NCBI RefSeq assembly: GCF_900109225.1 | Contig: NZ_FNZK01000021.1 | Location: 1-64,000 of the forward strand | Source of the DNA: Propionispira arboris | GTDB taxonomy: Bacteria > Bacillota > Negativicutes > Selenomonadales > Selenomonadaceae | Length of the DNA stretch: 64,000 bases | Reading direction: 5' to 3' | Part shown: in pieces, positions 36,864 to 46,471 of the stretch | Numbering within the stretch: the stretch's first letter is position 1 | Layout: each line of letters starts with the position of its first letter | Notes under the pieces: model-generated | What the model was told of the DNA's origin: nothing | Database searches by the model: none | The model's input: the letters and a program-made list of their open reading frames with translations, nothing else | Translations under genes and position numbers: made by a program

Positions 36864-38903
36864 TTATATATATTTATAAAACAAATTTGTATGACCTTTT
36901 GCACGAAGTTCTTGTAAAATCTCATTTTGATATTTCTTTGTAGCAGCAATAACAATTCCAGTGTTTTCCGTTACTAAAACCTGCGATAAATAATAACAAC
37001 GTAAATCGATATTTTCTTTCATCTTTTGTCCATCTGAAATAATAAAACCCCGTACGTCAATTCCTCTTTTTTTTAATACATTTAATAACCTATGTCCAAA
37101 AGCCCCTGCACCATAGATATAGATATTCTTATATTTTTCACAAAAACTACTTAGACCATCATTTACAAACATACTACACAACCCATAAAAGCTAGAAAAA
37201 TATTTTTCATGGCTTTCTAAACAAATGACCTTTGACAGCATTCGCTGCATATCCGTTATGTGCATTGCTGTATATTCTTCATTTTCTACTATCCCCGAAA
37301 AATATCCTTCATATTGCGCAATAAAAATAAAACATCGTTCAATAGCGTGGCTAATCGTACCATCCAGAGGCAATGGTTCTGTCGGAAAATCTTCATATGC
37401 AAAAGAATGTTGAAAAAGCTTTTTCAAAGCCTTCGTTCTACACCAAAAACTAGAAGACAACGCAAAAGGTCCTTTATCTTTATGTAACTTCACACGAACA
37501 CCTAACATATCAAGTAAACCTTTCGTTATCTTATAATTCGTCGTCCATTCATTTCCCATCACATGAAAATGATCTGCATGATAGGGTTCTGGAGGCGATA
37601 AAAAACCTAAGCGAGGATTTCGATCAAATGTATCTAGTATATTTCCAATATAAGCTTCACTCTTCAAAAGATTTTCCCATATCATATAACGAAAAGACTT
37701 TCCCACAGTAACTGCACCAGAATCACCACTCGTCTTTTTATCATGCAAAAAACACAGATATTCGTATTGCAGCAAATAAGGTTTCGCAGTAACCAGTAAA
37801 GCTGCAATATCACGACCTCTATTTCCAGAAGGCAATACCCGTAAATTTTCTCTTCCAATAGATTTGGCCTTGTTCCAAATCATCTCATGATTTTTTTCTA
37901 ACGACGTAATAATAATATCTATATCTTTTGGTATCTGATCTATGTACAAAAAAACCTCATCCAATAAATCCATATAGTATAAATGAATGAGCACGACTGC
38001 TTTTTTGCATATTGGGTTTTTATCTTCTCTAGCATATCGTATTCTAGAAGGTAAAATGTAGTTAATATGTAATAGGTTCCGCAAATCCACAATATTTTCT
38101 TTCCGCAAAATGCTTTCCCAAATCAAATCTATATTATAAGGCAAATACTCATCAATATACTTCATAGCATTCGTTATACTTTCACCAGTTCCATAAGAAA
38201 AATCCTTATCATTGATCTTTAAACAGCTTTTTTTAAGAATAGGATATTTTAAATCATGTATCAATTCGTAACTCAAATACCGCTCATAATCTAAATTATT
38301 TTGTAACAATGCTGAACTGTATTGCTTTATATCAACATAAGTTTCAAACTGATATCCTAATTCACAAAAATAATTTAAAAATGATTTCATAGAATAACAA
38401 CTCGAATTAAAGAATTTGATAAAATCTAAAGTTTTAAAAAGACTAGAGCGTACAGCTAAAAAGCCCCCACATAAATGCTGATCAATATCATTCCAATTTT
38501 CATCCACCATTTTATCCTGACAAAGCAATCCCCAAAAATCACAATTTTTTTCTTGCATTTTAAAAAAAATCTCTTGTAAGCCATAAAATGGTCCAAAAAA
38601 ACTATTATCAAAGAAAAATAATTCGTCATATATATATAAGTGTTTTTGATCAATTTTCTCTAATAAAAACTTATAGCATTCTACCTCTGTCAAATTATTC
38701 GCCAACTGATAAATATCTGTTGTGTAATGTTGCAAAGTCTCCTGCAGTAAAGAAAACCGCTTTGTTCTACAACCAATATACAAACAAGATAGATTTTCTT
38801 TCACCATATCTAATAAGTATATATCCGAATCATCTACCGTTCCTGTTTCATCAGATAACACAAAAACACCTATACGATTGGTTTGTTTCATCGGTGGTAT
38901 CAT
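36864..38903 (-). CDS. RgpF-like rhamnan synthesis glycosyltransferase with C-terminal module
   Basis: About 679 residues. The central part (about 300-570) is clearly like rhamnan synthesis protein F: VLIHLYYMDLLDEVFLYI, LRVLPSGNRGRDIAALL, CFLHDKKTSG and the SSFWCRTKALKKLF region. The N-terminal 280 residues look like a related, more diverged copy (IYDELFFFDNSFFGPFYGL). The last 88 residues are the recurrent Rossmann-like module (IYIYGAGAFGHRLL...GFIISDG). ATG at 38903 is chosen because AAAGG is 10 bases upstream; a TTG at 38912 would sit on it. No membrane segments. Confidence 0.8.
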   Translation of the reverse strand: MIPPMKQTNRIGVFVLSDETGTVDDSDIYLLDMVKENLSCLYIGCRTKRFSLLQETLQHYTTDIYQLANNLTEVECYKFLLEKIDQKHLYIYDELFFFDNSFFGPFYGLQEIFFKMQEKNCDFWGLLCQDKMVDENWNDIDQHLCGGFLAVRSSLFKTLDFIKFFNSSCYSMKSFLNYFCELGYQFETYVDIKQYSSALLQNNLDYERYLSYELIHDLKYPILKKSCLKINDKDFSYGTGESITNAMKYIDEYLPYNIDLIWESILRKENIVDLRNLLHINYILPSRIRYAREDKNPICKKAVVLIHLYYMDLLDEVFLYIDQIPKDIDIIITSLEKNHEMIWNKAKSIGRENLRVLPSGNRGRDIAALLVTAKPYLLQYEYLCFLHDKKTSGDSGAVTVGKSFRYMIWENLLKSEAYIGNILDTFDRNPRLGFLSPPEPYHADHFHVMGNEWTTNYKITKGLLDMLGVRVKLHKDKGPFALSSSFWCRTKALKKLFQHSFAYEDFPTEPLPLDGTISHAIERCFIFIAQYEGYFSGIVENEEYTAMHITDMQRMLSKVICLESHEKYFSSFYGLCSMFVNDGLSSFCEKYKNIYIYGAGAFGHRLLNVLKKRGIDVRGFIISDGQKMKENIDLRCYYLSQVLVTENTGIVIAATKKYQNEILQELRAKGHTNLFYKYI

Positions 38904-38908
38904 ATCAC

Positions 38909-39982
38909 TCAAACCTTTTTTCTTAACACAACAAAAAATTCAAGCTCATTTTTTGCTGTATCAGATATTTGTTCTATATCAAAATGAATAAATTTCATCT
39001 CTATCAGATATTTTAAAATATGATACATACTTTGCGGTGTATAGTACCATGCGTGCGAATCTATATATTGACTATTGGATACTTTATATCTTTCAATTTG
39101 ATCTTCAATCTGCTGTTTTGTTATTTTAGGATAATTCCCGTGTTCTCCTTGCCAATGTAAAACAGAATTACTATGTGTCCTATATAAATTACACAACAAT
39201 GTATGTAATGTATGTACTTTATTCTTTTCATAATATGCCAGCACTATATCCATAATAGTAGAATTTTTATTATAATAATCGAAACAATATCTTCTATCCG
39301 GTATTGCCATAATATACTTACCATTATTTCTTAAAAGATTTTCTACTTTCTTCAAGTGCAAAATAAAATCAGGCTGATGCTCAACAACATGTGAACTAAA
39401 GACATGTGAAAACTTGTCACTAATTATATCTAAATCACCATTTGGGGATATATAATCTATTGTAGCAGGTACCCCAGCAGCTTCAAATCCCCAAGAAACA
39501 GCTTTTTTTCTCAATTCAATTGCTGATAATACATCAAAATACTTTGTAGTTCCACCTACAAAGACTGGATTATTTAATGGTCCGATTTCTAATATCGACA
39601 AAGCTTTATTATCTAATAAAGATATCAAATATTCTGTAAAAGTATATATTTTAGAATATCCTTTTAACTTTTCTACTTCTCGAATTCCTGCTGCTTGTGA
39701 CCCATTCGCCACAATTAAAATTACATCTTTATTCTCTTTAAAAAATTCAGTCGGGGCTTTAATATCAACTCCATCCTGCCGGTGTCCCTGCTTGTTAATA
39801 TCTTTATCTAAAAAACAAATCACATGAATATTCAACTTTTTTAATAACCCACTTAAACTTTGTCCAAGTTTTCCTGCTCCCCAAATAGCAACTGGTTCCT
39901 GCTGATAAAGTTCCAATTTTTTTTTATCAAGATATACAGAAAACTGATTCCATACTAAATTTATTTTATCTGTTATATTCAT
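38909..39982 (-). CDS. SAM-dependent methyltransferase with N-terminal Rossmann-like module
   Basis: 357 residues. Residues about 28-120 form the recurrent module (PVAIWGAGKLGQSLSGLL...CFLDKD), and about 125-357 form a class I methyltransferase-like domain with LSILEIGPLNNPVF as the SAM loop and VFSSHVVEHQPDFILHLKKV as the acidic and motif-IV region, like methyltransferases of sugar or glycan synthesis. GGAGGAG precedes the ATG. Overlaps or nearly abuts the RgpF-like gene. Substrate unknown. Confidence 0.8.
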   Translation of the reverse strand: MNITDKINLVWNQFSVYLDKKKLELYQQEPVAIWGAGKLGQSLSGLLKKLNIHVICFLDKDINKQGHRQDGVDIKAPTEFFKENKDVILIVANGSQAAGIREVEKLKGYSKIYTFTEYLISLLDNKALSILEIGPLNNPVFVGGTTKYFDVLSAIELRKKAVSWGFEAAGVPATIDYISPNGDLDIISDKFSHVFSSHVVEHQPDFILHLKKVENLLRNNGKYIMAIPDRRYCFDYYNKNSTIMDIVLAYYEKNKVHTLHTLLCNLYRTHSNSVLHWQGEHGNYPKITKQQIEDQIERYKVSNSQYIDSHAWYYTPQSMYHILKYLIEMKFIHFDIEQISDTAKNELEFFVVLRKKV

Positions 39983-40003
39983 TTTCTCTCCTCCACTAAA
40001 AAA

Positions 40004-41173
40004 TTATAAAATATCTTCAAAAAGCACAAAATCTTTACAATAAGTAAACCCCTCTTGCAATAATTGTTTTTTGATTTGTATTCCATATTGGCTAGTTACA
40101 ACCAAAATAAAAAATTTGCTTTTTTCCTGTTTCATCAAATTTAAAGATTTAACGGTTAATCCCCAAAAAAGCTTTCCTTGTTGATCTACATTGTTGTCAA
40201 TAAAATAACAAGGATATTCCTGTTGCGGTAATATAGTCATCAATTTCATTGCATCTTCACCTGTCCCAAAAACAACTAAATCTCGACCATTGCATTTGTT
40301 TTTTAACAAAGAATATAATGAACACACTTCTTTTTCCAGCGCATAATTAAGTAAAATGTATTTTCGCAAACGTAAAAACCAACATTTAACTAGCTCAATA
40401 TATACATCACGTTCTTTTATGGGCATAGAAATTTCTTTTATTGTCTGCATATATACATCTTCGATAGCATCGTTGCGTATTAATAATTTACTATATGGTT
40501 CACGTCGCTGACTATGACTATCGCTTCTAATTACCCGTACATATAAATAATCTTCTAAAAAACCACATTTATAATGATAAGCTATGGGTAACAACATTTG
40601 TACATCTTGCAACGTAAAATCAGAATTCATATAGATTTTCCGCGATGGTAATGATTTAAAAAAAGCATCTCTCCGAAACATATATGTACAAGTAAAGGTT
40701 GTCCATTCATTTTTTATAGTTTCCATAAATAAATTTTCAACTACTCCATTCTGCCTAGGTGCAACCAATACATAATGGTCCAAATCATCCTCATAGGCAT
40801 CCCAGCCTTTACTCCCCACAAATCCATATTCAGTATGATTATCTAAAAATTCTGCGCGCTTTTGTATACTATCTGGCAATAAAATATCATCTGCATCAGG
40901 ATATACAAAATAGTCTCCTGTAAACATTTGTAATCCTTTATTAATAGCAGCAGCCTGCCCTGCATTTTTTTGATAACAATATACAAAATCAATATTTTTT
41001 TCTTTTAGGCGCACTTCATATGACTTAACAATTTTTTCAGTTTGATCCGTTGACCCATCATTAATAAAGACAAGTTCCAAATGAGAATAGGTTTGCTCCA
41101 AAATCATTTTCATATATCTATCAATAAATTTTTCGCCATTATAGCAAGGTGTCACAATACTAACTTTTTTCAC
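40004..41173 (-). CDS. Family 2 glycosyltransferase with C-terminal Rossmann-like module
   Basis: Inverting GT-A glycosyltransferase. The start KKVSIVTPCYNGEKFIDRYM, the LVFINDGSTDQT loop and the metal site YPDADDIL are intact. The last 94 residues are the recurrent module (LVVFGTGEDAMKLM...CYFIDNN). A GTG at 41173 with AGGTGG 5 bases upstream is the likely start; the frame is open to 41206 but without a ribosome site. No membrane segments, so it works in the cytoplasm. Donor and acceptor unknown. Confidence 0.85.
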   Translation of the reverse strand: MKKVSIVTPCYNGEKFIDRYMKMILEQTYSHLELVFINDGSTDQTEKIVKSYEVRLKEKNIDFVYCYQKNAGQAAAINKGLQMFTGDYFVYPDADDILLPDSIQKRAEFLDNHTEYGFVGSKGWDAYEDDLDHYVLVAPRQNGVVENLFMETIKNEWTTFTCTYMFRRDAFFKSLPSRKIYMNSDFTLQDVQMLLPIAYHYKCGFLEDYLYVRVIRSDSHSQRREPYSKLLIRNDAIEDVYMQTIKEISMPIKERDVYIELVKCWFLRLRKYILLNYALEKEVCSLYSLLKNKCNGRDLVVFGTGEDAMKLMTILPQQEYPCYFIDNNVDQQGKLFWGLTVKSLNLMKQEKSKFFILVVTSQYGIQIKKQLLQEGFTYCKDFVLFEDIL

Positions 41174-41390
41174 TTTTACCACCTCATCATTAATGTCAAT
41201 ATTCACTTAAGTAAGCGCGGCTGCAAATGCTACTATATAAGTAAGCTAATTCATAGTCTACGCTTACAAAAATTCGAGCTACTTTGATTAAAATTCTTTA
41301 AATGATAGAAAGAAAAAATATCATGTCATAGATAAAAATTCGCTATACTGCAACTTTAAATCTATTTAATTTATTATAACCTCCCCAAAA
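41174..41390 (-). other. Unusual gap inside the glycan island
   Basis: 217 bases, the widest gap in an otherwise tight run of minus-strand genes. It is very AT-rich. A TTGCAG with TATGAC 17 bases later could be a weak promoter. A GGGGAGG just after the epimerase stop looks like a ribosome site with no start codon behind it. No terminator or gene is seen; it may be a deletion scar or an internal promoter. Confidence 0.4.
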
Positions 41391-42302
41391 TCATTTATCG
41401 AAAGAGCTAAAAATATCCACAATCACATCATCTATGGAATAAGTCGGAGTCCATCCAATATCTCTTATATTTTTTGAACTTACAGACAAAGCAACCTCAT
41501 TCTTCATATAATCTTTTTTCAAATTTGGAATTTGAACTTTTGCTTCTTTATTGTATCGTTGTTCATATATTTCCCCTACTTTTACTGCAAGCTCTCTGAT
41601 ACTATATGCCTTTTCCCCACTTACATTATATAGATGAACTCCGTAAGATTCTTCATACTGCAATAAAATATTTACTGCTGATCCAACATCTTGCATAGCT
41701 ACAAAATCCCGCATTTGCAATCCATTAGATTGCAAAATAATCTTTCCAGTTTCATAAACGGTTCGGCAAAAATCGTTAAGTACCAAATACCATCTATCTA
41801 CATTTTTTGGTACACCAATGCCATTCGTTAATCGGATAATATCCACACAGGTTCCTTGCCCCAGTGATAATTGCTCTAAATATTTTTCCGCAAAATAGTG
41901 TGTCATCCCATAATCATTCTTAGGATATGGTATATCATCCTCACTAATATGACCCGAACTTTGACCATAAACATGAAAAGTCGAAAAGTAAATAAACTTC
42001 TTTACCCCTTGTTTTACTGCATCACGATAAAGTTCCCTTGTTGCAAAACTATTACATAGCAGGGCGTCTTTTGCTCGATCTTTCACTAGTCGCTCGTCAA
42101 AATTTGCCAAGTGGATTACTGCATCCATTCCTTTACAAATACCACTTATACTCTTTTCATCCAACAATTCCATATAAAAGCAACGTTTATCTAAATTCTT
42201 TTTTCTAGAAGTAACATACACATCCCAAGAATTTTGCTGTAAATAATCCACGATATATTGACCAATATATCCTTTACCGCCTGTAACTAAAACTTTCTTC
42301 AT
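41391..42302 (-). CDS. NAD-dependent epimerase/reductase (CDP-deoxyhexose branch)
   Basis: 303-residue extended SDR enzyme with the NAD loop VLVTGGKGYIGQYI. Where the family usually has YxxxK it reads YGMTH, with His for the catalytic Lys. As the gene directly after rfbF, rfbG and an rfbC-like epimerase it most likely reduces a CDP-4-keto-6-deoxy sugar, giving a CDP-6-deoxyhexose such as an altrose-type sugar; the product is inferred. AAGGAG is 8 bases before the ATG at 42302; the frame from 42359 overlaps the rfbC-like gene. Confidence 0.8.
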   Translation of the reverse strand: MKKVLVTGGKGYIGQYIVDYLQQNSWDVYVTSRKKNLDKRCFYMELLDEKSISGICKGMDAVIHLANFDERLVKDRAKDALLCNSFATRELYRDAVKQGVKKFIYFSTFHVYGQSSGHISEDDIPYPKNDYGMTHYFAEKYLEQLSLGQGTCVDIIRLTNGIGVPKNVDRWYLVLNDFCRTVYETGKIILQSNGLQMRDFVAMQDVGSAVNILLQYEESYGVHLYNVSGEKAYSIRELAVKVGEIYEQRYNKEAKVQIPNLKKDYMKNEVALSVSSKNIRDIGWTPTYSIDDVIVDIFSSFDK

Positions 42303-42345
42303 GGCACAGCTCCTTATATTCCTAAAAAAGTAATAACAAACCCCA

Positions 42346-42921
42346 TCATAAACCACCATATTTTTTCATGAAATTGCCAAAGCTCTGTAACCTTTTATCC
42401 TTATCTGACAAAATCACATTATCAATACCGCCAATTTTTCCCACTGGCCATTCTATCTGCAAATCTTTATCATCCCATAAAATGCCATCATCAAATTCTC
42501 CATAAAAATTTTCTGCACATTTATATGACACAACAGACTTTTCTAAAACTAAATATCCATGTGCACAGCCTGCTGGTACTAATATCTCATCATATTTATT
42601 GCCCTTAAGGTCAAATCCTATCCACTTCTTGAATGTAGGACTTTCTTTTCGTAAATCTACTACTACATCATATACATGCCCAGAAATACAGCGAACTAAC
42701 TTAGGCTGTTGCTTCACACGCTGAAAATGAAGTGCCCTAACAACGCCTTTAGATGATGTTGTATAGAATACCTCTTGTAAATCATGCTGTATTCCATTTT
42801 GTTTAAATGCTTCCTTAGAATAATCTTTTGTAAAAGAGCCCCTAAGATCCTCTGCATGAAATGACATAATTGCAAAAAGCCCTTGTATTTGAGTCTCTTT
42901 AAAGGAAAATTGTTGAACCAT
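42346..42921 (-). CDS. RfbC-like 3,5-epimerase
   Basis: 191-residue cupin epimerase of the RmlC family. Conserved stretches include LRGSFTKDYS, VRALHFQRVKQQPKLVRC and VPAGCAHGYLVLE, with the active-site His in LHFQ. Because it follows CDP-glucose genes (rfbF, rfbG) and no rmlA/rmlB is nearby, its substrate is probably CDP-4-keto-6-deoxyglucose rather than the dTDP sugar. The ATG at 42921 leaves a 10-base gap after rfbG; a start at 42957 would overlap it by 26 bases. Confidence 0.85.
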   Translation of the reverse strand: MVQQFSFKETQIQGLFAIMSFHAEDLRGSFTKDYSKEAFKQNGIQHDLQEVFYTTSSKGVVRALHFQRVKQQPKLVRCISGHVYDVVVDLRKESPTFKKWIGFDLKGNKYDEILVPAGCAHGYLVLEKSVVSYKCAENFYGEFDDGILWDDKDLQIEWPVGKIGGIDNVILSDKDKRLQSFGNFMKKYGGL

Positions 42922-42931
42922 GGCGCCGCCC

Positions 42932-44011
42932 TCACTCCCATTTTTTTGCAGATTCATACTCCATAATCTGCTTTATACATACCCGCTCCATATTTTCACC
43001 ATTTTTATACGCTTTTACCCAATCTACAATTTTTTCTAACCCATCTTCTATATGCCATCTTGACCGCCAATTTAATCTTGCATATGCCTTAGAACAATCC
43101 AATTTCAAAAAAGCAGCCTCATGGGGTTGTTTTTCATCTTCTAATTGATAATCTGCCGCACCGCCCCATAATTCACATAATTTTTTTACAATCCATTCTA
43201 CATTGCGTATATCTACTTCATTCGGCCCAAAGTTCCAGCCCTCCGCATAGTCTATGCCTTCTGTATATAATTTTTCTGCCAAGCTTAAATATCCATTTAA
43301 AGGTTCAAGAACATGCTGCCACGGACGAACAGCGTTAGGATTACGTAAAACAATACATCTTTTTTCTAATAAATTATGCAAACAATCTGGTATTAAGCGG
43401 TCTTTTGCCCAGTCACCACCACCAATCACATTTCCAGCTCTTGCAGTTGCAATAGCAATACCACTTTTTTTATAATCACTAGAAGAAAAAAAAGAATTTC
43501 GGTACGCTGCTGTCACTAATTCTGAACAAGCTTTGCTATTAGAATAAGGATCATAGCCGCCCATAGAATCATCTTCACGATATCCCCACAACCACTCTTT
43601 ATTTTCATAACATTTATCCGTTGTTACATTTAGAACAGCTCTTACCCCATCTGTATGGCGTACAGCCTCTAATAAATTTACGGTGCCCATCACATTAGTC
43701 GCATATGTTTCTACAGGTGTTTTATAAGACACTCTAACCAACGACTGTGCTGCCATATGAATAACTATTTCCGGCTTTGTTAGTAAGAGTGCTCGTTGCA
43801 AAGATGGTAAATCGCGAATATCCCCTTCAATAGAATGTAGCGATGTCCTAATGTGAGAAATTTCAAACAAGCTAGGTACCGTTGGTGGTTTTAAAGAATA
43901 GCCTGTAATTTCCGCGCCTAAATATTTCAATAACAGACAAAGCCAGGCCCCTTTAAACCCTGTGTGTCCTGTTACAAATACTTTTTTTCCTTGCCAAAAT
44001 GTTTTATTCAA
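42932..44011 (-). CDS. rfbG: CDP-glucose 4,6-dehydratase
   Basis: 359-residue extended SDR enzyme that turns CDP-glucose into CDP-4-keto-6-deoxyglucose. FVTGHTGFKGAWLCLLL is the characteristic NAD loop of RfbG, DKCYENKEW carries the catalytic Asp/Lys region and YSNSK the YxxxK motif; GNVIGGGDWAKDRL is also typical. It lies 6 bases after rfbF and 10 before the rfbC-like gene, so the three steps are cotranscribed. Confidence 0.94.
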   Translation of the reverse strand: MNKTFWQGKKVFVTGHTGFKGAWLCLLLKYLGAEITGYSLKPPTVPSLFEISHIRTSLHSIEGDIRDLPSLQRALLLTKPEIVIHMAAQSLVRVSYKTPVETYATNVMGTVNLLEAVRHTDGVRAVLNVTTDKCYENKEWLWGYREDDSMGGYDPYSNSKACSELVTAAYRNSFFSSSDYKKSGIAIATARAGNVIGGGDWAKDRLIPDCLHNLLEKRCIVLRNPNAVRPWQHVLEPLNGYLSLAEKLYTEGIDYAEGWNFGPNEVDIRNVEWIVKKLCELWGGAADYQLEDEKQPHEAAFLKLDCSKAYARLNWRSRWHIEDGLEKIVDWVKAYKNGENMERVCIKQIMEYESAKKWE

Positions 44012-44017
44012 TCTTTA

Positions 44018-44788
44018 TCACCATACCTTCCACGGGGCTTTGCCTTGATTCCATAATTTTTCTAACTTCTTTTTATCACGCAAAGTGTCCATGCAATGCC
44101 AAAAGCCATTGTGTCTAAACGCAGCAAATTTACTATCTGCCGCCAAGCTCTCAAATGGCTCACACTCAAGAATAGTATCATCTCCGTCAATGTAATTAAA
44201 AATCTGAGGTTCCAAAACCATGTATCCGCCATTAATATAACCCACATCATCTTTATTCTTTTCTCGAAAAGATTTAATGCGATCTCCATCCAAATCTAAT
44301 ATTCCAAAACGGCCATCTGGCTTTACTGCGGTTAAAGTACAAATTTTCTTCTGGGCCTTATGAAATTTAACCAACTCATCAATGGGCACATCACATACGC
44401 CATCACCATAAGTCATCATAAAAGCTTCATCATTTATGTACGATTGAATACGTTTAAGTCTTCCCCCTGTCATCGTATTAAGTCCAGTATCAATAATAGT
44501 TACTCGCCACGGCTCCGAAAAATTATTATGAATCTCGATACGATTATCCCCACGGAAATCAAAAGTTATATCACTATTATAAATATAGTAATTTGAAAAA
44601 TATTCTTTTATGATATGTTGTTTATATCCGGCACAAATAATAAAATCCGTATAACCATAATGCGCATATTCTTTCATAATATGCCATAAAATAGGCTTTC
44701 CACCTATTTCTAGCATTGGTTTTGGCTTAAACTGAGATTCTTCACTAATTCTTGTTCCAAATCCACCTGCCAATAAAACAACTTTCAC
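44018..44788 (-). CDS. rfbF: Glucose-1-phosphate cytidylyltransferase
   Basis: 256-residue enzyme that makes CDP-glucose from CTP and glucose-1-phosphate. LLAGGFGTRISEES and KPMLEIGGKPILWHIM are the signature sequences, and MTYGDGVCDV holds the metal-binding Asp. A GTG at 44788 is the likely start: a GGGGGG ribosome site lies 7 bases before it and would overlap the ATG at 44803. First gene of the CDP-deoxyhexose set. Confidence 0.94.
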   Translation of the reverse strand: MKVVLLAGGFGTRISEESQFKPKPMLEIGGKPILWHIMKEYAHYGYTDFIICAGYKQHIIKEYFSNYYIYNSDITFDFRGDNRIEIHNNFSEPWRVTIIDTGLNTMTGGRLKRIQSYINDEAFMMTYGDGVCDVPIDELVKFHKAQKKICTLTAVKPDGRFGILDLDGDRIKSFREKNKDDVGYINGGYMVLEPQIFNYIDGDDTILECEPFESLAADSKFAAFRHNGFWHCMDTLRDKKKLEKLWNQGKAPWKVW

Positions 44789-44824
44789 GGTAAATCCCCC
44801 CATAACGTACTATACTTTATTGCA

Positions 44825-46471
44825 TCATATAACAATTTTCTTTTGCTCTGCTATATCTGTAAAAGCGTCAAAACTTCGATTTGTTAACATATATACTGTG
44901 ACAAAATTGTTTACAACTATATTAGAATGAAAAACTGCCGTTGCCTCTCCGAAAATAAGCATTCTAAAACCAGTTTTAATCTTAACATCTGTCCCAAACT
45001 TAATTTTGTTATTATCTCCATAAACTTCGAGAATGCCATTTTCAATCTCAAAACCCTTTTCAAATTCTATCAAATTATTAGCACCATAAAAATGAATCTC
45101 CAAATTGCCCTGTCCAACTATTTGATTACCTAATAAATCTGTATATAAATCTGTATTTGCCTCTATTTTTTTATGAACATAAATATAGTCCATAATATTC
45201 TCATATTCACATTCCACAAGGAACTTTTCTATACTGCCATAATATTTTAATGGACTAACCAACACATAATATTTTTTCTGGTTGTGTAAAAGAGCATCTA
45301 TTTTTTCTGATGAATCACTACTATTTATATCAACAAACTTACACGCTTTAACAAAGCCTCCATCAATAAGAGTATTTCGCCAAAAAATCCCTTCCTCGCC
45401 TTTACCCCAAATAACTAATTCCCGTTCTCCCCTATTCATTAAAATTTTCATAACAAAATCAAAAATTTTTTCTTTTTTAAATTTATTTACATGTTTATAC
45501 TCATCATAAGAAAAAATCTTAGTCTCTAAATATTTACCATATACAATAGCATTATCATATAGATAACATTCATGATTTTCATTAATTCCGCAATTTTTCA
45601 GCCATTGTTCCCTCATACAATCGTAAAACCATGCTCTATTTTCACCGCGCATTTCACCAAAATAATAAGACAAATGTTTTACTACAAAACTACTAAATAC
45701 ATTTATCAAACGATCATAAAGATCTCGTTTTAACAATTCATGATAAACAGCCAATACTGCATAGTATGGTGATTCTTTAAATTTATCGTATCGCTTAGCA
45801 GATACAGCACCTTCTAAATTTACACGATAGTGCACTAGGCAATCTTTAACAATGATTAAATTTTTTGCTAAAATTGAAGCCATGCTGGTAAAAAACATGT
45901 CTTCACAGCTTTCACATTTACGAGACTCCAAAAAATATATTCCTAATTGTTGAATAAATTCCTTTCTATAAAGTTTATTCCAAGCCGCCCCACAAAAAAT
46001 CTGATAGTCGTATACTTTATCAAAAATATCCTCACCTGAAAAAGGTTGATTTATTAAAATAGATTGATCTACATACAACAAATTTTCTTTATCTTTTCCT
46101 AAAACATCGTCATACCATGTAAAATTGCATATCACAATATCAGCCTGTGTATTTTCTGCTGTCACATACATCTTTTCTAAAAAATCATTTTCAAAAAAAT
46201 CATCAGCATCTAAAATCGCCAAATACTTGCCTCTCGCTAATGTTATACCCCAATTTCTTGATGCTCCTGCTCCACAATCTACATGTTTATATACCCTTAT
46301 TCTGGCATCCTTCTCCTTATATAACTTTAAAATATGATCTGTTCCATCAGTAGAACCATCATTTATACAAATAATTTCTATATCCTCAAAAGTTTGCTGA
46401 AGAAGGCTATCTAAACATTGCTTCAAATATTTTTCAGCATTATATATAGGAACAATCACCGATATCTCCAT
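44825..46471 (-). CDS. GT2 glycosyltransferase with Rossmann-like and beta-helix domains
   Basis: 548 residues in three parts. About 1-230 is a family 2 glycosyltransferase (SVIVPIYNAEKYLKQCL, ICINDGSTDGTD, AILDADDFF). About 349-435 is the recurrent Rossmann-like module (ELVIWGKGEEG...CKFVDIN). About 440-548 is a short repeat of beta strands with a hydrophobic rhythm (NLEIHFYGANNLIEFEKGF) like the left-handed helix of capsule acetyltransferases, but too short for a full enzyme. GGTGG precedes the ATG, and it overlaps the GT8 gene by 16 bases. It may bind rather than acetylate. Confidence 0.82.
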   Translation of the reverse strand: MEISVIVPIYNAEKYLKQCLDSLLQQTFEDIEIICINDGSTDGTDHILKLYKEKDARIRVYKHVDCGAGASRNWGITLARGKYLAILDADDFFENDFLEKMYVTAENTQADIVICNFTWYDDVLGKDKENLLYVDQSILINQPFSGEDIFDKVYDYQIFCGAAWNKLYRKEFIQQLGIYFLESRKCESCEDMFFTSMASILAKNLIIVKDCLVHYRVNLEGAVSAKRYDKFKESPYYAVLAVYHELLKRDLYDRLINVFSSFVVKHLSYYFGEMRGENRAWFYDCMREQWLKNCGINENHECYLYDNAIVYGKYLETKIFSYDEYKHVNKFKKEKIFDFVMKILMNRGERELVIWGKGEEGIFWRNTLIDGGFVKACKFVDINSSDSSEKIDALLHNQKKYYVLVSPLKYYGSIEKFLVECEYENIMDYIYVHKKIEANTDLYTDLLGNQIVGQGNLEIHFYGANNLIEFEKGFEIENGILEVYGDNNKIKFGTDVKIKTGFRMLIFGEATAVFHSNIVVNNFVTVYMLTNRSFDAFTDIAEQKKIVI

